A stretch of 64,000 bases of DNA from JBGSIC01 sp041751875 (lineage in GTDB: Bacteria > Bdellovibrionota > FAC87 > UBA2466 > JACKAF01): the NCBI GenBank assembly GCA_041751875.1, contig JBGSIC010000010.1, positions 1 to 64,000 of the forward strand, given 5' to 3'. Below are positions 17,122 through 25,919 of this stretch, in pieces (within the stretch, counting starts at the first letter, position 1; each line of letters begins with the position of its first letter). The notes below the pieces were generated by a model, which was not told the DNA's origin, did not search any database, and saw nothing but the letters and a program-made list of their open reading frames with translations. The translations under genes and the position numbers were made by a program.

Positions 17122-17795
17122 CAGACTCTCCGGAGTTGGTCACTTTCAAATGCTTTCAGTTCAGATTTAGGAGCCCGTAAAACGGATTTCGGGGGAAGAT
17201 TTCGGGTAACAACGGCGCCCGCGCCGATCATGCTGTCAGAGCCAATCGTCACAGCATCACGTATTGTGGCATTGACCCCAATGAAAGCGCGCTCGCCCAC
17301 CTGTACACCGCCGGACACCACAACATGAGAAGTGAGGAAACAGTGATCCTCAATTACACTGTGGTGGCCAATGTGATTACCACTCCAAAGCGTGACATTG
17401 TTTCCAATTCGAACGAATGGTTGAATCGTGTTGTCCTCAAAGATAAAGCAATTTTCCCCGATACTCTTAGAAAAGCAAGAGGTTCGAGGACTTAGGTAGG
17501 ACACAAAGTTGTAACCCATCGATTTTAGCGATTTGTATTTCTCTTCGCGCACCAAGTTCATCTTCGTGTAGCCCAGGGCGACAAAAGCCTTGAACTCATG
17601 AGGAGGAAATTCCCGAAGGAGTTGGGATAAGGCGAGGACCGGCCGATCGCAGAAAGTAGGCTCTTTTACATAAGGGTCATCCAGAACAAAAGCAGAAATT
17701 TTGTAAGGAGTGTGTTCGCGAAAATAAAAGTCGGCTAATTCGGCAACTACGTCAGCACCGAAGACCACCACATTCGTTGTCTCTAGACTTCCCAC
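17121..17795 (-). CDS. NeuD/PglD-like sugar acetyltransferase
   Basis: A 224-residue acyltransferase. The N-terminal PglD-type nucleotide-sugar binding domain reads NVVVFGADVVAELADFYF, and it is followed by a left-handed beta-helix of hexapeptide repeats (IQPFVRIGNNVTLWSGNHIG, VQVGERAFIGVNATI, VTIGSDSMIGAGAVV). The catalytic His is likely in GHHSVIEDH. The family acetylates amino sugars or sialic-type acids. Start is GTG 17795 with AAGGAG at 5 nt, and it lies 44 nt inside the end of the WbqC gene. With the aminotransferase at 14098 it could make an N-acetylated amino sugar, which is inference. Confidence 0.87.
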   Translation of the reverse strand: MGSLETTNVVVFGADVVAELADFYFREHTPYKISAFVLDDPYVKEPTFCDRPVLALSQLLREFPPHEFKAFVALGYTKMNLVREEKYKSLKSMGYNFVSYLSPRTSCFSKSIGENCFIFEDNTIQPFVRIGNNVTLWSGNHIGHHSVIEDHCFLTSHVVVSGGVQVGERAFIGVNATIRDAVTIGSDSMIGAGAVVTRNLPPKSVLRAPKSELKAFESDQLRRV

Positions 17796-18522
17796 GACGA
17801 CTCCTTGAGTTGAACATATAGCTAGCCGATTCTGGACCTACATTAAACAACAAATCGAGAATAGAGACTTCGTGCGAAAAAGGCGGGTAGAGTTGGGTAT
17901 AGGGCTCATAACCTAAGTAGCTGAAAAAGGAGACGGATATACCTTGTGCGGCGAATAATTCGGGAGAAAGATAATCTTTCGCCGCGGGTCCGGAAACATA
18001 TTCCGTAGCCTGAAGGGCGCTGCAAATCGAAATGAGTTTTTCGTTGGGCCCTTCCTCATTCAGGGTGAATTCATCAGAGGAACGGATGCGAGTCTGAATA
18101 GCTAGCAGTGAACATATCTTGTCGATGAACAGTCGATTAATTTCGCTAAGTGAGTTGGGCAATGGCCCTAAAAAAAGGGGCTCGAAATCAGGCTCATAAA
18201 GCTTGAAATAAGGGGCTCGGCGGTAAAAGGTGACAAGACTTTTCCAATGTTTCGCAGCCCAACTCGGATCGGAAACGAGAGTTTCTCTAATGGATTGGAA
18301 GTAACGGCCTTTGACACACACAGGAATGGTTAGCCAGTGTAGGCCGTTCGGCGTCTTTATCTTGTTGCGGTTTCTCCAGTCTCGTTTGGTGTATTGCACA
18401 TCATCGTAGAGGACAAACTCATCGACGGATTGAATAAGGTCAAAGTACCCTTTCCAGGGAATGTAATTCGACTGAACGACAGCGACGCGCTTTGCTTCCT
18501 TCTTAAGTTGGGAACCGTTCAA
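17752..18522 (-). CDS. WbqC family protein
   Basis: A 256-residue member of the WbqC family, found in O-antigen loci. The signature opening is VAVVQSNYIPWKGYFDLI, then DEFVLYDDVQYTKRDWRNRN and LTIPV. Members are thought to act in sugar-nucleotide modification, but the reaction is not firmly known to me. It overlaps the methyltransferase gene upstream by 4 nt and the NeuD-like gene downstream by 44 nt. WbqC and NeuD-like acyltransferases often sit near one another in such loci. Confidence 0.88.
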   Translation of the reverse strand: MNGSQLKKEAKRVAVVQSNYIPWKGYFDLIQSVDEFVLYDDVQYTKRDWRNRNKIKTPNGLHWLTIPVCVKGRYFQSIRETLVSDPSWAAKHWKSLVTFYRRAPYFKLYEPDFEPLFLGPLPNSLSEINRLFIDKICSLLAIQTRIRSSDEFTLNEEGPNEKLISICSALQATEYVSGPAAKDYLSPELFAAQGISVSFFSYLGYEPYTQLYPPFSHEVSILDLLFNVGPESASYMFNSRSRRGKSRDNECGGLRC

Positions 18523-19127
18523 ACATAGCTCCGGTCGGTTTTTTCATTCACTGGCTTTTGCCCAACAATGCGCATGTCTCGAGGCTCGCGCTTCTTGAAC
18601 TGCGCAGGCTCCTGGCGCACGTGCTCAAGTCCTAGATCTACCAAAAGTTGTTTCATGCTGTTTGGCGTGTATCCCCAACGATGGCACATCAAGGGGTCCT
18701 TCCAGGCAGGATCTCCGTATAAAACCCACATGGTAAGCGCTCCCTCACGATCCGCTTGGGCAGCTTTCTCAGGGTGGCGGAGTAGCTCTTTCGCGGCATT
18801 CAAAAGATTAGGAAGCTCCAGTATCAGCTTCCCCCCAGGTTTAAGTACGCGCACCCACTCTAGCAAGACAGGCCTAATTTCCCATTGGTAGAAATGTTCA
18901 ACGACGTGAACTGACAGGATTTGATCGGCATAGGCGTCTGGAAAACTTAAGGAACGTAAATCACAACAAACATCGGGAACCTGCCCTTTGCGAGAGGCGG
19001 CAACGTCCACGTTAATGTAGTTGGGTAAAATCTTGTCTCCACAACCCAAATTCAAAAACACTTCCCCCGGTAGTGGCGAAACTAACTCGGGCTTTCTCCG
19101 CAAAATTCTTCGCGCAATTTCAAGCAT
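18519..19127 (-). CDS. Class I SAM-dependent methyltransferase
   Basis: A 202-residue Rossmann-fold methyltransferase. Motif I is FLNLGCGDKILPNYINVD, with D at the end of strand 2, and later come HVVEHF and LEWVRVLKPGGKLILELPN (motifs II-III). It is soluble and probably methylates a sugar or a sugar precursor of the surface polysaccharide, judged from its operon. It overlaps wbqC by 4 nt and starts 23 nt after the glycosyltransferase upstream. Confidence 0.87.
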   Translation of the reverse strand: MLEIARRILRRKPELVSPLPGEVFLNLGCGDKILPNYINVDVAASRKGQVPDVCCDLRSLSFPDAYADQILSVHVVEHFYQWEIRPVLLEWVRVLKPGGKLILELPNLLNAAKELLRHPEKAAQADREGALTMWVLYGDPAWKDPLMCHRWGYTPNSMKQLLVDLGLEHVRQEPAQFKKREPRDMRIVGQKPVNEKTDRSYV

Positions 19128-19150
19128 ATATCCTCGAACAAAACAGCAAG

Positions 19151-20116
19151 CTACTCATCAGCAAGTCTCCAGTCAAATTCAAGGCCAGGGCGGGTTTCGG
19201 CCTGTCTAGATGTGCGCAGGTTAGTGAAGAAAGCTTCGTAGAGAGAGCTAATGTGTTCTATCGAAAAGTGTTTTCTGGTCTCTAAAAAGCTTGCATGTAT
19301 TTGCTTGCGAAAGGAGAAACTGAGAAGGCGATCCAATTGTTCGGCCAATGCCCTTTCACTATCGAAAAATAGAACCGAACCATTATCTGTTTCCTGATAA
19401 GAAAACTCTTTGTGGGACACCAAGCAGGGAAGGCCAGCGCCATAAAAGTTGGCGAGTTTCACATTGGACTTGTAACGGCTCGACATAAATGACTCGTGGA
19501 TTCCACCGCGACAAGCGATGCCGATATCTAGCGAGCGGTAGTCTGAAGGGTTAACGACAAATTCTAACCCTCTTTCGGCGCACATCCGATTCAGGATTTC
19601 ATAATAAGGACCCAAAAAGGATGGATTTCCTTCGTAGCCGACCCGCTTTACGCATTCTCTCACTTCAATTGGCGCGAGGCCCGGACGGTAGTGGTGATAA
19701 ATAAATGAGCGTTGGGGGGTGAGCGAACCTAAATCCGCCATCATGGTCAGGTTAGGGAAGATGTAGGCGTGAAAACGGTTCCGGCTCCATTTTTTCTCGT
19801 AAAGTTTACGTGCGTCTCCCACGTTGGCGCAAAGAAGTCCCTCTTCCGGCTGCAACCAGGAATCCAAAACATCTAGAACGACAATCTTTCCACGTCGGTG
19901 GAGTGCCCGTATCAAAGAGGGTAGAGGGAACTTGACGAAACAAAATACGTCATACGCATCCAGATCAAGTCGTTCATAATCTCTGCGTTCAGTCCAGTTT
20001 GTGCGGCATGCGGCGATCTGTTTACCGCGTATCTCCCAAGAACCCGAGGGAAAGCCAGCAAAGCAAACCCGTACTGGCGATTCATAAGCGAACGGGTACT
20101 TACTTTGTTTCTCCAC
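19151..20116 (-). CDS. Putative GT-B-like glycosyltransferase
   Basis: A 321-residue soluble protein. The opening VRVCFAGFPSGSWEIRGKQI resembles GT1/GT4-type transferases that act on polysaccharides. Further on it has IVVLDVLDSW and, in the C-terminal half, the block YKSNVKLANFYGAGLPCLVS, which is like the donor-site region SxKxxxYxxxGxPvi of GT-B enzymes. The donor is unknown. The start is GTG. It lies 38 nt after the ABC ATP-binding-like gene and 23 nt before the methyltransferase gene in the operon. Confidence 0.7.
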   Translation of the reverse strand: MEKQSKYPFAYESPVRVCFAGFPSGSWEIRGKQIAACRTNWTERRDYERLDLDAYDVFCFVKFPLPSLIRALHRRGKIVVLDVLDSWLQPEEGLLCANVGDARKLYEKKWSRNRFHAYIFPNLTMMADLGSLTPQRSFIYHHYRPGLAPIEVRECVKRVGYEGNPSFLGPYYEILNRMCAERGLEFVVNPSDYRSLDIGIACRGGIHESFMSSRYKSNVKLANFYGAGLPCLVSHKEFSYQETDNGSVLFFDSERALAEQLDRLLSFSFRKQIHASFLETRKHFSIEHISSLYEAFFTNLRTSRQAETRPGLEFDWRLADE

Positions 20117-20154
20117 AGGACCAAAGACCCTCCGCCATCGATTTGATACACGCG

Positions 20155-21390
20155 TTAGAACGGGGCACCCCCTGGCGCCTCGGCGGGTGACAACGTTTCG
20201 ACTTCCAAATCCAGCAGGGACCGGCGTTCGGAGCTAGACGCAAGTTCACAAAGTTTAATGGACTGCGAAAATCCCTCATCCAAATGCAACCTACAAGTAA
20301 GCTGATATAGTCCCTTTTGTAGGCTGGGGACGTTCACCCGAAAAGAGATGCAACAAGGAGAGCTCGATATTTCTTGAGCGTTTAACGAAAGGGTACGACT
20401 AGAAAATAAAAAAGTAGAGGTAGCTAGTGAAAGACCAACTTCTACTAGCTTAGGGGGCTTTGACAGCGGGAGAGAAAAACTGACTCGTATTTCTGTTTGG
20501 CCCTCATTGTTTAACAGAATGCGGGTTGGGCTCATACCGTTAATCAGTAGGTCTGAAAATTCTACGCTGGGGGAAGTGCTCTGTTCAGAGTCAAAACCTT
20601 CTCCTTCCTCTTCGTCGTCATCTGCAACTCCGAAAACGACATTCAGTTCCTCACTGTTTTGATGCATCCCTCGTTCTTCCAGGTTCTGAAATAAGTGGCC
20701 CCCCTCAAGAAAAAATACACGGTCACAACTCTCTTCCAAAAATTTACGATTGCTCCAGTCACTAATCAAAACAGAAGTATTATTTGTGATCCGTTCAATG
20801 ATCTTGTCTCGCACGCGACTACGGAAAGGCTCCTCACCCAACTGAAAGATATTGTTGAATATGCTTAAGCGGGCGGGTGCGAAAAGTTGAATAGATAGAA
20901 AAAGCTCCACAAGTTTTGAGGCATCCACGTCGTAGAGAGCCTGATGTTCAAGTCCCTGCAATCCCGCGAATTCAACAACCTCGAGAATGGTAGCGGAAGA
21001 AAAGCGACTGCCAAAAAGTGATGCGCCAAAGTGCACCGATTCCGAAACCGTGAGCATCGGTTTAAATATTTTCTTCGTATTAATAAACAAAATCGGCTGC
21101 TCACGAAGATGGATTGTTCCCAAGTCTGGAGCGCCTATTTCACACAAAAGCATCGTCAGGAGTTGCCGCATCGCATAGCTGTCTGACAATATGCCGACAC
21201 GTTCTCCCTTTCGTACTTCAAGATCGATACCTTTAAGAACAAACTGCTCACCGGGATGTAGCGTGTAGCGAGCTGATCTAAGGTGGAAGGGGTTCAAAAG
21301 GCGCTTTGTAACAATTCGATTGAAGACCGCCCGATTTGGGTGGTGTGCCTTCCACAGCTTATTTATCTCGATAACGTTTTCATGCTTCAT
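20155..21390 (-). CDS. Degenerate Wzt-like ABC protein lacking ATPase motifs
   Basis: A 411-residue homologue of the ATPase subunit of polysaccharide ABC exporters (Wzt). The scaffold is clear: LKGIDLEVRKGERVGIL, then a helical part, CDRVFFLEGGHL, an acidic linker (257-266) and a C-terminal beta domain (about 275-395, with LQKGLYQLTCRL) like the Wzt carbohydrate-binding domain. Every nucleotide-handling motif is replaced. The Walker A site (66-76) reads GILSDSYAMRQ with no GxGKS/T. The signature region (about 155-162) is DVDASKLV. Walker B (175-181) is LSIFNNI with no Asp-Glu. The H-loop (209-213) is ISDWS. The frame is fully open, so the protein is likely kept for a structural or glycan-binding role with the permease at 21427. 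Confidence 0.82.
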   Translation of the reverse strand: MKHENVIEINKLWKAHHPNRAVFNRIVTKRLLNPFHLRSARYTLHPGEQFVLKGIDLEVRKGERVGILSDSYAMRQLLTMLLCEIGAPDLGTIHLREQPILFINTKKIFKPMLTVSESVHFGASLFGSRFSSATILEVVEFAGLQGLEHQALYDVDASKLVELFLSIQLFAPARLSIFNNIFQLGEEPFRSRVRDKIIERITNNTSVLISDWSNRKFLEESCDRVFFLEGGHLFQNLEERGMHQNSEELNVVFGVADDDEEEGEGFDSEQSTSPSVEFSDLLINGMSPTRILLNNEGQTEIRVSFSLPLSKPPKLVEVGLSLATSTFLFSSRTLSLNAQEISSSPCCISFRVNVPSLQKGLYQLTCRLHLDEGFSQSIKLCELASSSERRSLLDLEVETLSPAEAPGGAPF

Positions 21391-21426
21391 ATTTACCTGA
21401 AGTTATTGTTACCAGATTAATCTCTT

Positions 21427-22194
21427 TCAGATCTGAGGAATTCCAAGGGGCATCGCGCGTCGAAAATACCAGAGACTAAAGATATGAAATGCCAAAACAA
21501 ATGGCACAATCATTAGGAATACAAGCAGGTATTCTGAGCTCCCATACATAAGCCAATCGCGGGGTCCGAGAATGAGCGCAGTGAAGGGGTTGTATCGGTT
21601 CACCAAAGCTAAAATCCCCCTCTCCGCGTGAGGATACAGAATCGGAGTGGAGGAAAGCACAAAGGCCAATACATAGTTTTGTCCGTAGCGAACATCCCAA
21701 TAGACATAACTGATAGGGATAATAAAAGCGCTCAAAGAGATTCCGAGCAGAAGCAATACAAGGACCCCAAGTAAGAAGAGAGAAAAGCTAGAAAATGTCC
21801 CGAACTTGTGGAAAAAAATCAACATGCCTATGAGGATGGGCGACTTAATGGCGAAGTTTAAAACACTAAAGAGCATGCCAGCATAGAGAATAGCGGTGTG
21901 GTTGTAGGGCACAAAGCGAATAAACTGGCGGCACCGCAAAGATAATTGGGAAGATGAGCTGTAAGCGTCCACGAAAAGCTGTGCCAGCATGCTCCCCAAA
22001 AAGACCACGGCCGGGTATTCTGGCACGTGGGAAGCTTCCAAACCAAGGCTCCTGCCAGCCCACACGGCGCCGACCGAAGCAGCCACGGTTGGAATTAACA
22101 CCCATAATATACTCAGAGCCGCTCTTCGGTAACGCACGTGCAGCTCGCGGGTAAACAGAGCAAAAGCTTGCTGAAATGTCGTCATCTCTTTCAT
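21427..22194 (-). CDS. Wzm-like ABC-2 permease
   Basis: A 255-residue inner-membrane protein of the ABC-2 family. The cytosolic opening FALFTRELHVRYRRAALSILWVLIPTV matches the amphipathic helix and first membrane segment of Wzm/KpsM. About six segments follow, and the block YPHAERGILALVNRYNPFTALI precedes the last two, as in polysaccharide exporters. It overlaps the unknown gene upstream by 4 nt and is 36 nt from the degenerate ABC protein. It would need an ATPase with working Walker motifs, and none is in the window. Confidence 0.87.
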   Translation of the reverse strand: MKEMTTFQQAFALFTRELHVRYRRAALSILWVLIPTVAASVGAVWAGRSLGLEASHVPEYPAVVFLGSMLAQLFVDAYSSSSQLSLRCRQFIRFVPYNHTAILYAGMLFSVLNFAIKSPILIGMLIFFHKFGTFSSFSLFLLGVLVLLLLGISLSAFIIPISYVYWDVRYGQNYVLAFVLSSTPILYPHAERGILALVNRYNPFTALILGPRDWLMYGSSEYLLVFLMIVPFVLAFHIFSLWYFRRAMPLGIPQI

Positions 22195-23126
22195 GTTCGG
22201 GTACGTTCCAGCAGTAAAAAAGACATGTTCTCGATGGAACGGTAACAGAACCGCTCCAGCCGTTTCACTAAACCCACTTTCTGATTAAGCGTATTTCGAA
22301 CATACTGCGCCTGATGTTTTCGAGTCACTCGCATCCGTCGCAAAAATTGCGAGGAGCGGAGGCGACTGAGGGATTCTGGTGGAACGGCAAAAAAAGCCGT
22401 TTTCATCAAAGAATCAAAGAGAACCATATGAGGGGAGAGAGCTTTGCCTGTCCAGTCGCCGCGCTTTAACTGGATAAAAACCGACTGCCGAATCAGACCT
22501 CTCTCTATATCGCGTCGAATGCATTCATTGTCACAAAGACCGAGGCGGATCGCTTTTTCAACTAGCCCACCCCAAGTCGGAACAGAGGGGGCACCGCCTT
22601 GGATCCAAGGCCGAAGAGTAAAGGAATTTACAATCGAGAAAGGAATCGTCGGTAACGTGGCAATGCCTTCGCCCTTCCAACTAGCCAACTCATCATAGCT
22701 TTTGCTTGTCCAGTCCGGCAGAACGGCGCCGAAGTTCAAAGCCGTCTTAGCTGCCGAAGGCAAAATCAGAACGTTGGATTCCACAAGGCGTTCGGGCCGA
22801 TCGGAATAGAGAGTATTCGAAGACAACTCTTCAACCCAATGAGAAAAGCCTTCACCGGGCACTAGATTGGCCGTCATAACAATGAGGGAATTGGGCGACA
22901 AAATGGAATCAACTTTTACCCGCAATAAAGCTGCCACTTCGCCCTTGACGCCCCAATCCGGAAGTTCGCTGGGCATCCGCTCAGACAGAAACTCAAGATT
23001 GTCGACAATGTTCCCACATTCCTCCCTGTACCAAGCTCGTAAAACGCTACGGTGCGTCTCTGGCGTGTAAGGGTCATCTAGGAAGATCAGTTTATGAAAT
23101 CGGCTGATTCGAGGCTTTGTATTCAT
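22191..23126 (-). CDS. Unknown protein of the polysaccharide operon
   Basis: I do not recognise this 311-residue protein. It is soluble, has no signal peptide, and is rich in W, R and S. Notable stretches are HKLIFLDDPYTPETHRSV at the start, LPDWTSKSYDELASW and SIVNSFTLRPWIQGG in the middle, and a basic C-terminal ~70 residues (LRRMRVTRKHQAQYVR). The start taken is ATG 23126 with AGGA at 4 nt; a TTG at 23159 would add 11 residues. It overlaps the GT8-like gene upstream by 35 nt and the permease downstream by 4 nt, so it is probably co-translated with a role in glycan synthesis or export. Confidence 0.75.
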   Translation of the reverse strand: MNTKPRISRFHKLIFLDDPYTPETHRSVLRAWYREECGNIVDNLEFLSERMPSELPDWGVKGEVAALLRVKVDSILSPNSLIVMTANLVPGEGFSHWVEELSSNTLYSDRPERLVESNVLILPSAAKTALNFGAVLPDWTSKSYDELASWKGEGIATLPTIPFSIVNSFTLRPWIQGGAPSVPTWGGLVEKAIRLGLCDNECIRRDIERGLIRQSVFIQLKRGDWTGKALSPHMVLFDSLMKTAFFAVPPESLSRLRSSQFLRRMRVTRKHQAQYVRNTLNQKVGLVKRLERFCYRSIENMSFLLLERTRT

Positions 23127-23868
23127 ATTTCCTGAACGGAGGGAGTTTGAACGGAACAAACTTCAAGACATGGGGACGCACATGGCCGAGAAGAACTTCC
23201 TTCCAGACCAAGCGTGGACTAACAAATCCATCGAGAATGGCTCTTTTCAGCCAATCCCCCCAAAAGGGAGTTAGTAAATGACGCGAATTTTTCCAGGGTT
23301 GAGACCGCACGTGGCTGAAGTGCACAATCTTTGAACTGCTTTCAACAATATTAAAATGATTCCAAGACGGATCCAGTGGTTGAATGGCTTCGTTCGGTAC
23401 CTCAGAAAGAACCATAAAATCACGGTAGTGAATTTGTCCGGTCTTTAGCTTAGCGGTATTCGGAACGACCCTTTCAAATAAAGTTTTAGGGTCCCACTCT
23501 TTTAAGTGTGCACAATTCATAACCATGACACTAGTTTGATTGTGCAGGCCTACGGGCTTAGATCCGAAGTAGCCTTGAGGTCGGTTTACGAGCGCAAAAG
23601 TATGCTTGTCATCGAGCGATTCCCAAAGTGAAGAAATCTCGGTTAAAACGACTTGATCGGCGTCCTGGTAAATTGCCTTGCCCGAGTAACCGAAGAGGCT
23701 CGGGACTAAGAAGCGCACAAAGCCAAAATTAGTGCCTCCGATTCGTGTGCTCTGTTGGTGCACGGGGCGGATGTCTAATTCAGTGCTCGAATGCAATCGT
23801 AAGGTATATTCTAGAACTTTCTGAGGAAGTAGCTGGTCTCTTTCTGTTCCGATTACAATTCTGATCAT
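23092..23868 (-). CDS. GT8-like glycosyltransferase
   Basis: A 258-residue GT-A-type transferase. Its opening is IRIVIGTERDQ and the metal-binding block is GKAIYQDADQVVLTEI, followed by SVMVMNCAHL and, later, the block HFSHVRSQPW. It is a paralogue of the product of 10697-11620, with the same spacing of motifs and a shorter tail. It overlaps the DUF115-like gene upstream by 4 nt. Donor and acceptor are unknown. Confidence 0.78.
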   Translation of the reverse strand: MIRIVIGTERDQLLPQKVLEYTLRLHSSTELDIRPVHQQSTRIGGTNFGFVRFLVPSLFGYSGKAIYQDADQVVLTEISSLWESLDDKHTFALVNRPQGYFGSKPVGLHNQTSVMVMNCAHLKEWDPKTLFERVVPNTAKLKTGQIHYRDFMVLSEVPNEAIQPLDPSWNHFNIVESSSKIVHFSHVRSQPWKNSRHLLTPFWGDWLKRAILDGFVSPRLVWKEVLLGHVRPHVLKFVPFKLPPFRKYEYKASNQPIS

Positions 23869-24611
23869 TGTGCCGACTCCGGTAAATTCAGATAGTTTTT
23901 GTTGAGCAAGTCGTCGGTGCTGAGGGTTCCTTTTAAAACATCGTATTGAAGGTCAATTTGGTGATACCCAACAATACTTGATAAGTTAAATACGTTGATT
24001 CCCTTTCTTTTTAAGAATTCCTGAACGATCAGAGTGCCATAGACGTAAGAATCATAGTTTCGCTCACCAAGTTTCAAAACTTCGTCGTTCCGAAAATTAT
24101 CCTTGTTATATTCCGCGTAGTGTTTCCCACCCATTGTTCTGCTATCGCAACCGATCACAAAAATATTCCGTGCTCCCATAATCCAAGCCAGTTGAAGGGC
24201 AGCATGCAACGAGCACCCCTCGGGCGTATAGTGCAAGTGATTGGTGCTTTTCGTCATGGACCAAATCTTATTGATATCATGAGACCACTCGTAAAAATAA
24301 AAATGGGGATTGTCCCAATCACTCAGTTCTTCCGGTAGCAAGACGCGTCCGCTAACTTTAGCAACGGGGTACTTGATGTTGTGGAAGTGAGGGTGGATGG
24401 GGGCGTTCGTTTTGTCTCCACGGTATGCATAGAGAGAACTATGCATTAGAGCGACTGGGGTAATCGCGGGATGCATCTTAAAGGCGTCGTTCAAGGAGAT
24501 ACAGATTTTATCTTGTAAGAACTCAAGAGGAAAAAGGTTTGAACTTGGTCCAGAGCCAACGATGTAGAAGTCTTGGTGAAGAAAAATGTCTCGTAGTTCA
24601 GCAATACGCAT
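23865..24611 (-). CDS. DUF115/MptE-like Rossmann protein
   Basis: A 248-residue protein that opens with FYIVGSGPSSNLFPLEFL and has later GARNIFVIGCDSRTMGGKHY. These are hallmarks of the DUF115/6-hydroxymethylpterin diphosphokinase MptE-like fold, which also occurs in glycosyltransferases of polysaccharide and flagellin-glycan clusters. It is the first gene of the eleven-gene minus-strand operon. The start is ATG 24611; an in-frame TTG at 24623 adds four residues. The role in the locus is inferred to be sugar transfer or handling and is not proven. Confidence 0.65.
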   Translation of the reverse strand: MRIAELRDIFLHQDFYIVGSGPSSNLFPLEFLQDKICISLNDAFKMHPAITPVALMHSSLYAYRGDKTNAPIHPHFHNIKYPVAKVSGRVLLPEELSDWDNPHFYFYEWSHDINKIWSMTKSTNHLHYTPEGCSLHAALQLAWIMGARNIFVIGCDSRTMGGKHYAEYNKDNFRNDEVLKLGERNYDSYVYGTLIVQEFLKRKGINVFNLSSIVGYHQIDLQYDVLKGTLSTDDLLNKNYLNLPESAQ

Positions 24612-24623
24612 AAGAAGGGGCAA

Positions 24624-24786
24624 AACCTATCAGGATGTCAAATTTCAGTCGAGTCAAATGTGGTCTCTTCCTTAAACCCAAGCTGTCCCGCGATTGCTAA
24701 AACATTAGTAACATTAATGATTTACGGGAGCGCTTTGCCCTTTGCTCTAGTTTCTTGTTAAGAAACCCTGTGGATTTACCCCCGCC
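24624..24786. promoter_or_regulatory. Divergent promoter region with inverted repeat
   Basis: This 163-nt AT-richer region separates the minus-strand polysaccharide operon from the plus-strand transferase gene and must hold promoters for both. A perfect inverted repeat, GTTTCTT-GTT-AAGAAAC, spans 24750-24766, about 20 nt before the plus-strand start, and could be an operator or a 5' hairpin. I cannot assign -35 and -10 boxes with confidence. Confidence 0.4.
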
Positions 24787-25830
24787 ATGACCCCGCTGCG
24801 GCACCCATTTTTGATTCTGATTCAGTACGCCTCGGATGCACAACTTCTGCTCCCGGTTGCAGACGAACTCCGTCTACGTGGCGTTAGCCCGTTGTTGTAT
24901 GTCACGCGTGCAGCCCTTAAGAGCGAATCTCTGCGCAGGGAATGGAAACAAAGTTCGTTTCGCTGGAGAGCTCTCCATCGACCTGCTTGGCCGCAAGTTA
25001 TCCTTTCTCTGAAAGGCAGATACTCTGGTTTTTTATCTGCCGCGGAAAGCTCCGCTCCGCCGCATCGTTTGGCCCACCGGTGGGCCCAATGGATGAACCG
25101 CAAACGTGTTCCCACGTTTACCATGCAACATGGTTTAGAAAACATTGGACTCAATTATGCGGACCACGAGTATCCGGCTGGCTCGATAGATTTCGCGTCT
25201 CAAAAAATCTTTCTGTGGGGTAAAGAAAGTTTGCTGCACCCAGATGTGAGTCCTTCCGTTCGCAGCCGCTGTGTGGCCGTTGGTTGTACAAAGAAGATCG
25301 GGCAAAATCGTGCGAGAAATACGTCGAGGCGCATTCTTTTAATATTTGAGAACTTGCATTGGTCTCGTTACTCTCAAAGTTATCGGGATGCTTTTGTACG
25401 GGATCTGGAGGCGCAGGCAATTCGCCATCCCAATTGGGAGTTTCACGTGAAGTCCCATCCAACTGGCCGCTGGTTGTTTGGACAAAAGCTAAACTTGTCG
25501 AAAGTTTCAAACCTAACCTTCTTAAAGGCAGAAGACGCAGTGGAGTTTGGTGTAGCCACTGCAGTTATTACAACGCCATCAACTATCGCCCTGGATGCAG
25601 CGATGCATGACCTACCCGTGGCGGTTTTATCCTACGGATTGGAACTCGGTGCCTACAAGCCGTTGTCATTGATTCAGCAGGGGAGTGACTGGGAAAAGTT
25701 TCTCGATTCGGTGATTTGTCAGCCTGATGCCGAGCTTTCGCGTGCTTTGGTAGAACGAAATTGCCTTTTGACTGAGGCTGCAAATCGAGTGGCTGACAAA
25801 ATAACTGAGGAAGTGAGCAGATATAATTGA
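24787..25830 (+). CDS. Capsule/CDP-glycerol transferase-like protein
   Basis: A 347-residue soluble protein with two-lobed GT-B-like organisation. The N-terminal lobe has FLILIQYASDAQLLLPVADEL and the motif TMQHGLENIG, whose His is typical of CDP-glycerol glycerophosphotransferase-like and capsule-type transferases. The C-terminal lobe has EFHVKSHPTGR and TTPSTIALDAAMHDLPVAVL, the phosphate/donor-binding pattern of the same group. It reads away from the large operon. The exact substrate is unknown. Confidence 0.72.
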   Translation: MTPLRHPFLILIQYASDAQLLLPVADELRLRGVSPLLYVTRAALKSESLRREWKQSSFRWRALHRPAWPQVILSLKGRYSGFLSAAESSAPPHRLAHRWAQWMNRKRVPTFTMQHGLENIGLNYADHEYPAGSIDFASQKIFLWGKESLLHPDVSPSVRSRCVAVGCTKKIGQNRARNTSRRILLIFENLHWSRYSQSYRDAFVRDLEAQAIRHPNWEFHVKSHPTGRWLFGQKLNLSKVSNLTFLKAEDAVEFGVATAVITTPSTIALDAAMHDLPVAVLSYGLELGAYKPLSLIQQGSDWEKFLDSVICQPDAELSRALVERNCLLTEAANRVADKITEEVSRYN

Positions 25831-25919
25831 ATATACTGAGGCTTGGGAGCCCCTGGTGATTCATGACTTACAGGCGGTGGAATGGTATAGGCTCCGGGTA
25901 AGCCCTTGAGGTGAATAGC

